DNA of 45,855 bases. It comes from Planctomycetaceae bacterium (GTDB lineage Bacteria > Planctomycetota > Planctomycetia > Planctomycetales > Planctomycetaceae). Both the position numbers and the translations under genes were made by a program. Positions within the stretch are counted from its first letter, which is position 1, and every line of letters begins with the position of its first letter. The notes below the pieces were generated by a model. That model was not told the DNA's origin and did no database searches. It worked only from the letters and a program-made list of their open reading frames with translations. The stretch is taken from NCBI GenBank assembly GCA_029243145.1, contig JAQWSQ010000168.1:1-45855 (forward strand). The letters are read 5' to 3'. Below are positions 26,442 through 35,737 of the stretch, piece after piece.

Positions 26442-29400
26442 TTATTCTTCGGCCGTGTCGTCAGGCTTCGCCGTTTTATGCTTGTGATGAGGGATCAAGT
26501 GCCCCCGATAAGCACGCAGCGGTTTGACCAGATGCAGTTCGAGATACTCCTGGCGTTTCTGCCAATCTTCTGTTCCATAAGCGGTGACGGCAGCCAAAGA
26601 TTCCAATTCATTGAGTGCCTTTTCGGCCACTTGCAAACTTTCACGTACATCGATCAAACCTTCATCCACATTTCGCGGGGAGTATCCTTTTCTCAATTGC
26701 CAGCGATTCATAAGAAACTGGACGAGGCCGTGAAGTTGATCGAACCTTTGCTGTTCGTCGGGGATCAAACTTTTTTGTTCCAGGATCAGATCCAAGGCTC
26801 CGATGACATTGCGAACCGATTTGTCGCGGACATCGCCGAAATAAATTGTCTTCAGACGGTGATATAGTTCTTCTTGCGGTGCCAAACCCGGATTTCGGGC
26901 ATATAACTCCGCCGCTTCATGATGAAGAAAATAACTGATCAAAGGATCGTAAGGTTCCGAGAATTGGTTGAGTTCACCAATCAAGTCTGCCGAGCCGGGT
27001 TTTGTCTGATGAGCATCAGAAAGTGCTTCGAGATATTCAACACGACGCTGGTCGATGGGATGCATCTCCTGTCGCGGTTTTTCGCCTTTGACCTGTCGCA
27101 ATTCACTGCGAGGTTTCGTGCTGAGGAATTCTTTCAGCTTGGATCGATAAGCCCAAGGAAGATCGACAAGATCGGCCATGTGATTTTGTTGAGCCGACAC
27201 TTCTTCGATGCGACGTTTGACATTGGCCGTCTGTCCATCTTCTCCCGCCAGACTCATCAATCGTCCTCGGTATGGCGACAGTGCGTCCGACTTCTCATTC
27301 CATTTGTTGGCCCAGCGGAGTGAGTCTTGACTGTGTGTGAAGAGAAGATGAGGAGCGAGAGCCGATTGAGTTTTGCCCGCGACGGACGCTAGCAGGTCGG
27401 CTGTTTTGTCGGCGGTGACGGTGGGCAATTGAAGGACATGTCCCCAGTCCCACCCGAAACGTGCCAGGACTCGGCGTATTTGTGGTTTCTGAAGTCGGTC
27501 GGCAAGTTCGGTATTGTGTTGCAGTTTGTCGGTGGTTCCTGCGATAAACAAAGTTTCTCCCGGAAGCATTTCGACCGCGACCACTTGAGGAAACACAGTT
27601 GAAAGCGTTGAAAGAACATCGGACCACGCAGCCGGTCCATGATCGTAATGTTGGAAACGCTGACAGAAGAGACCATTGGGTGCCAAGCGAGCCGCCGCAG
27701 ATCGATAGAAATCAACGGTCATCTCGGTTGCCCCTTCGACTGTTGCCGAACGCATTGGGCTCGAAATGATCACATCGTACATTGTGCCTGTGGCTCGCAA
27801 TGCCAACTCAGGAGAGACTTGTTGCAAGGTGACACGAGAATCTGTGACAGGATTTAACCCGGCCCAAGGATTCTCCGTTTGTGATCCATAAGTGGCCTGA
27901 ACCAACGCGGGGTCGGCATCAAAACAATCGATGTGCTGGACAGGAAAGTCGAGTGTGCTGGAAACGGTCACGCCGCAGCCCCAACGACAGATGGCCACAT
28001 TCGAGACATCCCCATGAATGGCGGTTGGAAGGACCGTCATGAGAACATCTGTGGGAAATTGTGGCATGATCCGATAGTCGTGGCTCAGGTAACCTTGCGG
28101 CATCCCGTTACGTCGGATGAAAGTCTCGAGTCCTCGATAATTGAAGACGGTAAAAAGTTCTTGATCGGTTTGGATCGTGTGAGTCAAGCGTCCGTCGTCC
28201 AGAAATGGAAGGGTTTCCCAAGGCACTCCACGTCGATGCTGAATCCAGGCCGAAGAATGAAATAATATCTTCGCGGGAAGCGTGCCGGTTTGCGACGGCA
28301 GCAAAAATGAAGTAACTACAACGGCGGCAAGAGTTCCGCTGGTGAAGATCAATTTGAATCTGTTACCCGGTTGCGAATCAGAACGCCAGTGGACTCTCAA
28401 AATCAGTACAGAACTGACAGCAGCCAGAATTCCTGATGCAAGGATGAGGCGTGTGACAGGTATCCCGGTATGAAGTAGTAATCGAAATGTGATCCAGGCA
28501 AACGCAGTACACCACAAAACAGAAATGACAACGCTGGATCCCTTCGACGAGAGCTTTGAATGATATCTACGAAACCACATCCCGATGGCCAGACCGGCAA
28601 AGGAAGGGAACGCACCGAGAATTAAGAGACGCGCCGATTGTTGCAGGAATGTGTTCGACCAATTGGACGAAAGTTGCAGCAACCAACTTGTCATGGTTGA
28701 TTCTGAGAGAACAAGTGCTGTCGCCGAGAGACATGCCAGTAAGAGCCAAGTTGTTGGTGGATACCTGCGAAGCATTCCACCCACTCGCCGTGTTCCACTC
28801 AAGCGGAATGCCAGTAATGCAGAACCGATTAGAATCAGCGGCTGCCCGGTAAAGATTGTCGTATTCAACAACGCCCAAGGACGTGTGATTAAGGAGAGGC
28901 AGGCCCACAATCCAGCTATTAAAATGGGAGTGAGCCAAAACTGTAGTAAATCCGACCGTGAAAACTCAGAGCTCGAACTTGGGGAGAATGCATTGAAAGA
29001 GGCTCGGCTTGGAGATTGCAAACTCCACCCTGTGAGACTGAGTAGCAGAAGCGTGGTGCTCCACAACAGATGCTCGGTGGAAACATAGGGAAGCAGGGTT
29101 GAGATGGAAAAGACTGCACCGGCAAACAGAATCCACAGTGAACGGGCTGCTTGTGTTGTCGATTGTTGAAAGATCGCATAGGCCAACAACGCACTGGGGA
29201 TTCCAATTAATCCTATTGCTGCTGGTAGGAGACCGAGCACTTGCAGTGTGATCGATTCCAATTGGATGGTCGTGAACCAATGGGGACCTAGACTCCCCAG
29301 ATTCACCAGTAATGGCAAGAGTCCCAGCCACGATGTCATCGCGAGCCAGCACGCCCATAGAGGTGCTTTCGGGAGTTTCTGAGATTGTAACGCCCAAAAT

Positions 29401-29594
29401 GCGAGGGAAACACCTACCGAGAATGCGATCACGGAAGCGAGAGCAACCGAGAGTCCCAACCCGTAAAGTGCGATCCAACTATTGGCCGCTAGAGTGAGTC
29501 CGGTGCCTGCGCACAGGCAACAGAATGAATGAGGAGTGAGCTCGCGGCTCCATCGGCGCGCAGGGCGTCGAAGAAATTCCATTGATTGAGACAT
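26442..29594 (-). CDS. Membrane protein with spermidine-synthase-like domain
   Basis: The 1050-residue protein has about 12 hydrophobic helices in the first 460 residues, then a SAM-methyltransferase/spermidine-synthase-like domain (about 530-710: VAICRWGCGVTVSS, HIDCFDADPALV, MYDVIISSPMRS, DFYRSAAARLAPNGLFCQR), and about 300 residues of mostly helical sequence at the C-terminus. This resembles the broad group of membrane-fused spermidine-synthase homologues in planctomycetes. The glycine-rich loop is altered (RWGCG where GGGDG is usual) and the catalytic acidic motif of aminopropyltransferases is SSP here. A polyamine-synthesis role is unlikely; the true reaction is unknown. It starts 155 bases from the divergent M28 peptidase gene. 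Confidence 0.75.
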   Translation of the reverse strand: MSQSMEFLRRPARRWSRELTPHSFCCLCAGTGLTLAANSWIALYGLGLSVALASVIAFSVGVSLAFWALQSQKLPKAPLWACWLAMTSWLGLLPLLVNLGSLGPHWFTTIQLESITLQVLGLLPAAIGLIGIPSALLAYAIFQQSTTQAARSLWILFAGAVFSISTLLPYVSTEHLLWSTTLLLLSLTGWSLQSPSRASFNAFSPSSSSEFSRSDLLQFWLTPILIAGLWACLSLITRPWALLNTTIFTGQPLILIGSALLAFRLSGTRRVGGMLRRYPPTTWLLLACLSATALVLSESTMTSWLLQLSSNWSNTFLQQSARLLILGAFPSFAGLAIGMWFRRYHSKLSSKGSSVVISVLWCTAFAWITFRLLLHTGIPVTRLILASGILAAVSSVLILRVHWRSDSQPGNRFKLIFTSGTLAAVVVTSFLLPSQTGTLPAKILFHSSAWIQHRRGVPWETLPFLDDGRLTHTIQTDQELFTVFNYRGLETFIRRNGMPQGYLSHDYRIMPQFPTDVLMTVLPTAIHGDVSNVAICRWGCGVTVSSTLDFPVQHIDCFDADPALVQATYGSQTENPWAGLNPVTDSRVTLQQVSPELALRATGTMYDVIISSPMRSATVEGATEMTVDFYRSAAARLAPNGLFCQRFQHYDHGPAAWSDVLSTLSTVFPQVVAVEMLPGETLFIAGTTDKLQHNTELADRLQKPQIRRVLARFGWDWGHVLQLPTVTADKTADLLASVAGKTQSALAPHLLFTHSQDSLRWANKWNEKSDALSPYRGRLMSLAGEDGQTANVKRRIEEVSAQQNHMADLVDLPWAYRSKLKEFLSTKPRSELRQVKGEKPRQEMHPIDQRRVEYLEALSDAHQTKPGSADLIGELNQFSEPYDPLISYFLHHEAAELYARNPGLAPQEELYHRLKTIYFGDVRDKSVRNVIGALDLILEQKSLIPDEQQRFDQLHGLVQFLMNRWQLRKGYSPRNVDEGLIDVRESLQVAEKALNELESLAAVTAYGTEDWQKRQEYLELHLVKPLRAYRGHLIPHHKHKTAKPDDTAEE

Positions 29595-29749
29595 GGCGTC
29601 CCTGCCAATCGGTTCTGGGTCAATTTCCTATCAGGCGAGAAATTTTGCGGGCTCTCACCTGATCCTGCGCAAGTTGTATCGTATTATGGAAAAATGGGAC
29701 AACCCCAGTCTTTATCACGATTAGCGGCGTTAAAAGTGAGGATACTTAG

Positions 29750-31351
29750 ATGAATCGGTTCCAATCATGTCGGTGTTCAGTAGCTCTCTTACTGGCACTT
29801 GGGTCATTGCTCGCCTCGAAAACGCTCTCTTCAGCCACAGAGCGCGAAGCCAGCTCCAACTTGGAGTCTGTCATAAACTCCATACAGATCAAGGATTTAA
29901 AGAAATCGGTCGCATTTCTGGCGAGTGATGCTCTCGAAGGCCGAGAGGCGGGTTCAGAAGGTTCTCGTGCGGCGGCAGTCTATCTGATTGAGCTGATGGA
30001 GAAGTTCGGTTTGGAGCCTGCCGGTGATGACGAGACCTACCAGCAGAGTTTCGGGAAGAACTATCATAATTTGTTGGGACTCCTTCCGGGAAGTGATCCT
30101 AAATTGGCAGACGAAATCATTGTGATCGGGGCGCACTACGACCATGTCGGCTATGGATACTCGGGAAACTCTCGCGGAACAGTAGGACAGATTCATAATG
30201 GGGCCGATGACAACGGCAGCGGAGTCGCAGCAATTCTTGAGTATATCGAAGCCGTTTCCCTCTCAAAAACGGCACCTCGAAGGTCGATCTTATTTGCCTT
30301 CTGGGATGCCGAAGAATTGGGCCTTCTTGGTTCCAAACATTGGACAGCCAATCCGACGATCAATCTGAATCGCATCAAATATTACATCAATCTCGATATG
30401 ATCGGACGTCTTACCGATAACGAAATTGAAGTGTACGGGAGCCGAACCGCAGACGGTTTGCGTCGGCTGTATTCGTCCACCAATGAAGACAGCATTCGCG
30501 CGAAGTTCAATTGGTATTTACGACCTGATAGCGATCACTACTCGTTCTTGAAAAAGAACATTCCGTTTTTGATGCCGTTCACGAAAAAGCATGTGGATTA
30601 CCATCGTGCTTCCGATGATTTTGACAAAGTCAACTTCGAGGGACATGCGAAGATCGCGCGCCACTGGTTTCGGATTTTATGGCAATTGGCCAATACCGAC
30701 GACTTGCCCGGGTTTCGTCAAAAGAGTTTGGGTGAACATGAAGGAATCAGGCGTAACGTTGAGTCGGCGCCGTCTCTCCCGGTATCGCGTCTGGGGATAT
30801 CCTGGAACACCGAACAAAGTGAACAAGCGGGCGAGTTGATTATACGAAATTTGGTATCGACCTCTCCTGCCTGGGCTGCAGGATTACGTCCGGGTGACAG
30901 AATACTTGGATTGAATGGTCGCCCTTTCAAGAATTCGGCGGAGTTTGTCCGGGATGTCTATGCGTCAGAATCGAATTCCGAGATTACGATTCGGCGGGCT
31001 CAATCAGAAGAGAGTGAAAAAATTTCGATTCAGTTAAAAGGTCAACCTGTCTTATTGGGACTCGCATTTCGAGCAGACGATGCGGAAACGCATTCGCTGA
31101 TTGTTTCCCATGTGGTCTCTGATTCTCCGGCTGCCAATGCAGGCTTACAACGCAATGATCGGATTATTCTGGTGTCTGGAAAACCCGTATATTCCACTCA
31201 ACGATCTGCCGATGACTTGCTCGGTGCGCAGAAGCCAATAAAGATTGAATTTTCGCGTGAGGGAGTTGTTTCGAAAACAAAATTGCAACCGCTGAAGAAA
31301 ATTTCAAAACCGGCGCCGAATGCCGAACAAGAGACTCCCACAAACGAATAA
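29750..31351 (+). CDS. Secreted M28 zinc aminopeptidase with two PDZ domains
   Basis: The 533-residue protein has a signal peptide (about residues 1-30), an M28 peptidase domain with the zinc ligands and catalytic residues in place (IGAHYDHVG; NGADDNGSG; WDAEELGLLGS; INLDMIGR; VDYHRASDDFDK), and two C-terminal PDZ domains (about 350-430, with PAWAAGLRPGDRILGLNG; and 440-515, with PAANAGLQRNDRIILVSG). A Lys/Pro-rich tail follows. It should act in the periplasm or outside the cell on peptides, the PDZ domains binding C-terminal tails or substrates. GTGAGGA lies upstream of ATG 29750. The stop abuts the convergent maf stop with no gap. Confidence 0.93.
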   Translation: MNRFQSCRCSVALLLALGSLLASKTLSSATEREASSNLESVINSIQIKDLKKSVAFLASDALEGREAGSEGSRAAAVYLIELMEKFGLEPAGDDETYQQSFGKNYHNLLGLLPGSDPKLADEIIVIGAHYDHVGYGYSGNSRGTVGQIHNGADDNGSGVAAILEYIEAVSLSKTAPRRSILFAFWDAEELGLLGSKHWTANPTINLNRIKYYINLDMIGRLTDNEIEVYGSRTADGLRRLYSSTNEDSIRAKFNWYLRPDSDHYSFLKKNIPFLMPFTKKHVDYHRASDDFDKVNFEGHAKIARHWFRILWQLANTDDLPGFRQKSLGEHEGIRRNVESAPSLPVSRLGISWNTEQSEQAGELIIRNLVSTSPAWAAGLRPGDRILGLNGRPFKNSAEFVRDVYASESNSEITIRRAQSEESEKISIQLKGQPVLLGLAFRADDAETHSLIVSHVVSDSPAANAGLQRNDRIILVSGKPVYSTQRSADDLLGAQKPIKIEFSREGVVSKTKLQPLKKISKPAPNAEQETPTNE

Positions 31352-31942
31352 TCAATTTGATTGATTCTGGGGGAACTTCAAACCGAACTCTCGCAAAGTT
31401 TTTGCAACGAGAAGAAGAGGCAAGCCTTCAATGGCTGTGGTGTCGGTGCTGCGAACATCTTCAAACAAACTCACACCGTGAGCTTCAAATTGGTAGCCTC
31501 CTGCACAATCGAAGGGCTTATCGAGATCGACATAGGCTTCAATTTCGGCAGAGGTTAATGGCCTCATGCGAAGAAATGTTCGATCGAGCAGTAAACGCTC
31601 TGTCTTTTGGTGAATCAGGCAAACCGCTGTCAGAAGTTGATGTGATTGACCAGAAAGCGTGGTGAGTTGCGAGATGTTCTTTTCTCGACTTTCCGGTTTG
31701 TCGAGAATCTCGCCATCGATGACTACGAGTTGGTCGGCACCAATCACAATCGCATCGGGATAGCCCGCTGCGACGACTTGTGCTTTGGCTTGCGCCAGGG
31801 AAACCGCAAGTTGTTGAGGTTCAGAAATCGATTGCTTCAACTCCGATTCATCAACTTCCGAGGCAATGACCTGAAAGGGGAGTCCTAATCTTTTCAGAAG
31901 AGTTTTTCGGTAAGGCGAACTGCTGGCAAGAATCAGATTCAT
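31352..31942 (-). CDS. maf: Maf/YceF-type nucleotide pyrophosphatase
   Basis: The 196-residue protein shows the Maf motifs ASSSPYRKTLLKRLGL at the N-terminus, SEVDESELKQ, VIGADQLVV with the catalytic Asp, and FDCAGGYQFEAHG followed by IEGLPLLLVAKTLREFG. The CAGGYQFE and GLPL segments resemble E. coli YceF, an m7GTP-type pyrophosphatase, more than the dTTP/UTP type, so removal of modified nucleotides is likely. ATG 31942 opens directly on the conserved strand; a 9-codon longer form is possible. Its TGA is immediately next to the M28 gene's TAA. Confidence 0.92.
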   Translation of the reverse strand: MNLILASSSPYRKTLLKRLGLPFQVIASEVDESELKQSISEPQQLAVSLAQAKAQVVAAGYPDAIVIGADQLVVIDGEILDKPESREKNISQLTTLSGQSHQLLTAVCLIHQKTERLLLDRTFLRMRPLTSAEIEAYVDLDKPFDCAGGYQFEAHGVSLFEDVRSTDTTAIEGLPLLLVAKTLREFGLKFPQNQSN

Positions 31943-32464
31943 CGAAGGTTCCACCGTTTTGGGACTCATTTGATTCTGTCACAGAGCCACGAATCTCGCT
32001 AGAGGCATTTGAAACTCTTCCAAGACAAGGGGTAACTGCGTGAAAGTTGAGAAACACGCTCGAGAGAGCCCGTTGACAATCGTTGGATGGCGAATGCGTA
32101 GATCTTCCCTAAAATGAAATATTGTGCTATTTGTATTCCCTTACCAAAACTACCGATATTAACATTTAATGCGCCTTTGACAAATTCGAGAGTTCCAGCG
32201 ATTGTTTGTTCACTCTGACTAATATTTGATTTCTCGGGAGGGATTGACCGATGAACAATTTGTGGCGGTGTGAGAGGAGAGATTCTGAGAATGAACACAT
32301 ATTTCAGGATCTCCAATTGACTCAATACGAATTTTTTGAAACAAACCTCATACGGTGATGACTCTCTACCCGAATATAGGTAGATCGACCTCCAAACTCG
32401 ATATGACGCTCACTTGGCCTACATTGATCCTTCCTGATTCTACCTACCCAACGGAGTGGCGACG
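31943..32464 (+). other. Intergenic region without a supported gene
   Basis: About 520 bases between maf and the next gene. A 108-codon minus-strand frame (31999-32325) lacks a ribosome site, recognisable motifs or a terminator and is not called. No convincing hairpin or RNA gene is seen. The region presumably carries the divergent promoters. Confidence 0.5.
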
Positions 32465-33718
32465 GTGATTTCTATTCGTTCCGCATTCTTCCTGCTCATC
32501 AGCCTCTCTCTGGCCCTCAACTCACCAACCATATCGCGTGCGGAAGAGAGTAACTTGGACCCTCTTAATGGAGCCTCTGAGGCCAATGATTCGGACCAGA
32601 AGGATCAGGTCGAAGTTGATCCTCTTCGCGAAAAAGCGAAATTAGCCATCGAAATCTCGAAACGTCGATATCTCGACGGTAGCCTGCACACTCCCTGGCA
32701 GATTCTACACGGAATGCTCGCCTTGCGAGGTGACTATCAAATCAAAATCGGAGGCGAGAAAACTTCAGCCCTCGAATGGATGCAAAAAGGGCAAACATAC
32801 GATCGGAAGCCTTGGGTGAAGAAGTCTGCTTATGGCGGCCACTTTCACACCTTTACTCAGCCTTACCACTTTGAAGGTCATCCCAATCAGTTTCTGGCAA
32901 TTCTGACGATGTCCAATCTTCCAGCCGATACGGAATTTATGGCATGGCAGAATCAAACGGCAGTACCGGTCACGATTCAGCAGATGGTCGAGCATGCCAA
33001 GATGGTCGTGTGCGACCACGAAGAACAAACTTGGACATTATGGGCCTTGAGTAAATATCTTCCGTCTGATGCCGAGTGGATCAACAAAGATGGAGAAAGT
33101 TGGGGCATCGAACGGCTTGTTCTCAAGCAGTCGCGAGCAAACTTGAACAAGGCGGCTTGCGGTGGAACACACGGCTTGTTTGCTCTCTCACATGCACGCA
33201 AAAATCATTTGGCCGTTGAAGGAAACGAACTATCGGGAGTTTGGATTGTGGCCGACCAGACCATCAAAAAACACATCAACATTGCTCGTGCATTACAGTA
33301 TTCGGATGGTGCGTTTTCCTGCGGATACTTTGCTTATCAGGATTACAAGAAGAACTTTGCCGAACGACTTTCTCCCACAGGCCATACACTCGAATTTCTG
33401 ATGATGGCCGTCGATGATGAAGAGCTCTCGAAAGACTGGGTCCGAAAGGGTGTCGAACATGTTGCCAACGATTTGATCGAGAACGAAAGAATCCCCATCG
33501 ATTGCGGTCCTCTTTATCACGCTCTCAGCGGGTTAGTAATTTTTATGGAACGCACAGAACCAAAACCGGTCATTGTGGAAGAACAAATCGCCGAGTTGTT
33601 ACCACTTGTTGCACCCAAACCGGAAATCAAAACCGCGTTTTCACCATTGGTTGCACCGAAACCAGATGTTGTTCTTCGACAGGCTTCTCTTCCAGGTACT
33701 GGAATTGCAGCCGAGTAA
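32465..33718 (+). CDS. Exported conserved protein of unknown function
   Basis: The 417-residue product has a signal peptide (about residues 1-26, ending SRAEE). The body is mainly helical with several conspicuous His/Cys/Trp-rich segments (YGGHFHTFTQPYHFEGHPNQ; AACGGTHGLFALSHARKNH; LQYSDGAFSCGYFAYQDY) spaced in a way that recalls alpha/alpha-toroid proteins such as terpene cyclases, though no catalytic DxDD motif is present. The C-terminus holds a short repeat, two copies of PLVAPKP. GTG 32465 is preferred because GGAG is 8 bases upstream; GTG 32456 is the alternative. I recall similar proteins only in planctomycetes, but cannot verify this. Confidence 0.8.
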   Translation: MISIRSAFFLLISLSLALNSPTISRAEESNLDPLNGASEANDSDQKDQVEVDPLREKAKLAIEISKRRYLDGSLHTPWQILHGMLALRGDYQIKIGGEKTSALEWMQKGQTYDRKPWVKKSAYGGHFHTFTQPYHFEGHPNQFLAILTMSNLPADTEFMAWQNQTAVPVTIQQMVEHAKMVVCDHEEQTWTLWALSKYLPSDAEWINKDGESWGIERLVLKQSRANLNKAACGGTHGLFALSHARKNHLAVEGNELSGVWIVADQTIKKHINIARALQYSDGAFSCGYFAYQDYKKNFAERLSPTGHTLEFLMMAVDDEELSKDWVRKGVEHVANDLIENERIPIDCGPLYHALSGLVIFMERTEPKPVIVEEQIAELLPLVAPKPEIKTAFSPLVAPKPDVVLRQASLPGTGIAAE

Positions 33719-33746
33719 CGAAGCCGAGCCGACCGAACTACACCCG

Positions 33747-33783
33747 AAATCCTCATTGTCCGTTACGGCCGACGAGGATTTTT
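33747..33783 (+). terminator. Probable Rho-independent terminator
   Basis: An inverted repeat (AAATCCTC with GAGGATTT, plus an inner GTC/GAC) is followed by more T residues and lies 29 bases after the preceding stop. It overlaps the last codons of the convergent FG-GAP gene, so it may serve the plus strand mainly. Confidence 0.6.
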
Positions 33784-35694
33784 CGCATGGTATAGGTAAC
33801 CGTCTTCAGCACCAATCAGTAAATCAGGGACTCCATCAGAGTTCCAATCGACGACGGCGGGGCTGCTGGTGTGTCCTGCCAAGGGGCGATCATAGAGCTG
33901 CCCTTCATTCTTGAATTTCCAGCCGTTGTCGGATTCGCCAATGTTTCTATACCAATCCGCGTTCTTACTGTTGAGGAGGAGATCCATTCGTCCGTCCCCA
34001 TCCCAATCGGCGACTTCAATCTTTCGGCGTCCACTGCCTCCGGCTCGTTTGAGATTCAATTGAAGAGGCTTTCCGTTTTCATCGAGAATCAGTCGCTGAC
34101 CCGGTAAAAGAGTCAGCCCAAGATCGGACTTTTTGCGTCGGAATACCGCTGGGTATCCTTCATGATCAAGAACAAGCAAGTCGTTCAATCCATCCTGGTT
34201 CCAGTCCACAATCACGGGGGTTGTCCGCCATTGGGTCACAAGCTCTTTTCCAACAGGTTCCCACCACGTCCATTCTGGTTTAGGAGTATTTCCCGGCCAT
34301 TCGACTTGGATCGATTTGACGGTAGCAAGTTTTGGGGCAGATTGAGGCCCGATATTTTCGAGCCACTGGATGCGTCCCCAGATCGAATTTAAAACAATAT
34401 CCGGTAATCCATCGTGGTTCCAATCCCCGACCGAGAGAGTGGTGTAACCCCATTTTTCTTCGCACGGTCCCTGAATCGAACCGTTCGGCCCGGCTTCAAT
34501 CCGAAAAATCTCATTTCCCGCTTCCAGCAGTTTGGGTGCGGCCCACTTCGGGCTGTCCCCTCCCCCAAGATTTTCGATGAAACTGATATAGCCAGCCGTG
34601 TTTCCGCAAAGAATGTCTTGGTCTCCATCATGGTCCCAGTCGTAGGCATACGGTGTTGCCAAGGCTCCGAACTTGATGTATTCCGCTTCCTGCTGGAAGT
34701 AACGAGGAGGGAGAAATTGTGGGATTTGATCTTGGAGCTTGCCGGTATTTTCGACCAGAGCGACTCGTCCATCTTCATCACCCACGATCAAATCGAGATC
34801 GTGATCTCCATCCCAGTCGATGGCCGTGGGAACAATCATCTGCAAATCCATCTCGATGGGCCGGCCATCATGAGTGATCGTTTTCCCAATTTGATACTTG
34901 GGCCGGGCTCGCGAACCGATGTTTTCAAAATAAGTGAATGTATCACGGAACTCACCACATAACAGATCGAGGTCTCCGTCTCCGTCCCAGTCGGCAAAGT
35001 TGGGAGAAGGCCAGCCGTAAACTTCGGGAGTCTTTCCATCGACGCCTTCAACTTCTGTCGGAGTCTCGAATTGCGGTTCGTCGTTGGTACCGATATTCAG
35101 GGCGACTCTCATGCGTCCTCGTAATGGTCCATTTGTCCAGACTCCTTCTGAGTTATAGGCGTCGTCCCATCCATATTCAGTCCAGTCTCCATAGCCGATA
35201 ATGACATCGAGCTTTCCGTCTCCGTTGTAATCAACACGGTGCCATTGTCGAGCACGTGTCTTCTTCCCTTTCAGGAAAGACGTGTCGACTTTCAAGGTCG
35301 TTGGATTGTCGTACTGAGACTTGAGGAAATCGCTGTATTCCTTGTTCTGCACCATCACCACGGGCTTGCCGTTCACGTACGAAACTCTCGTATTCTGAGA
35401 ACCGTGTCCGATAATGATCCCCGGCTTGAAAATGGGGAACTTCTCTTTCCCGTCAGAGGTGTTCTCAAAGAAATAGGTGCCATTGGAAGGTTTGTCGGGG
35501 CACACCACAATCAGGTCAAGATCTCCATCGGAATCATAATCCATCGGCATTGGCCAGGCCCATAAGCCGACACCCAGATCGACGACCAGTCCCGGATTGT
35601 TGTAGGGGACTCGCTGAAGCGGCGACTCTTGCGCGCTCCCTGTCAGCGTGGCAAAGCAAAGAACAATCAAACTCGAGTAAATCGAATAACGCAT
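33763..35694 (-). CDS. Secreted FG-GAP/VCBS repeat protein (9 motifs)
   Basis: The 643-residue protein has a signal peptide (MRYSIYSSLIVLCFATLTG, cleavage near SAQ) and nine D-x-[DN]-x-D-x-x-x-D calcium-loop motifs along its length, among them DYDSDGDLD, DYNGDGKLD, DWDGDGDLD, DWDGDHDLD, DWDHDGDQD, DWNHDGLPD and DWNSDGVPD. Most are followed by a FEN- or LEN-type strand, as in VCBS/FG-GAP propellers. The consensus differs from the seven-motif protein at 6424-7581 by nearly always having Trp after the first Asp, so the two are not recent duplicates. The expected location is extracellular or periplasmic. The following FAD-enzyme gene lies 43 bases upstream on the same strand. Confidence 0.87.
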   Translation of the reverse strand: MRYSIYSSLIVLCFATLTGSAQESPLQRVPYNNPGLVVDLGVGLWAWPMPMDYDSDGDLDLIVVCPDKPSNGTYFFENTSDGKEKFPIFKPGIIIGHGSQNTRVSYVNGKPVVMVQNKEYSDFLKSQYDNPTTLKVDTSFLKGKKTRARQWHRVDYNGDGKLDVIIGYGDWTEYGWDDAYNSEGVWTNGPLRGRMRVALNIGTNDEPQFETPTEVEGVDGKTPEVYGWPSPNFADWDGDGDLDLLCGEFRDTFTYFENIGSRARPKYQIGKTITHDGRPIEMDLQMIVPTAIDWDGDHDLDLIVGDEDGRVALVENTGKLQDQIPQFLPPRYFQQEAEYIKFGALATPYAYDWDHDGDQDILCGNTAGYISFIENLGGGDSPKWAAPKLLEAGNEIFRIEAGPNGSIQGPCEEKWGYTTLSVGDWNHDGLPDIVLNSIWGRIQWLENIGPQSAPKLATVKSIQVEWPGNTPKPEWTWWEPVGKELVTQWRTTPVIVDWNQDGLNDLLVLDHEGYPAVFRRKKSDLGLTLLPGQRLILDENGKPLQLNLKRAGGSGRRKIEVADWDGDGRMDLLLNSKNADWYRNIGESDNGWKFKNEGQLYDRPLAGHTSSPAVVDWNSDGVPDLLIGAEDGYLYHAKNPRRP

Positions 35695-35737
35695 GCTCGA
35701 AATCCTGTCTAAGTTCTTGTGGCTGTTGAGAACTCTG

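Noticed and set aside
31999-32325. 108-codon minus-strand frame in the maf/exported-protein intergenic region
   Set aside because: No ribosome site, no recognisable motif and an odd amino-acid mix; it is more likely chance.
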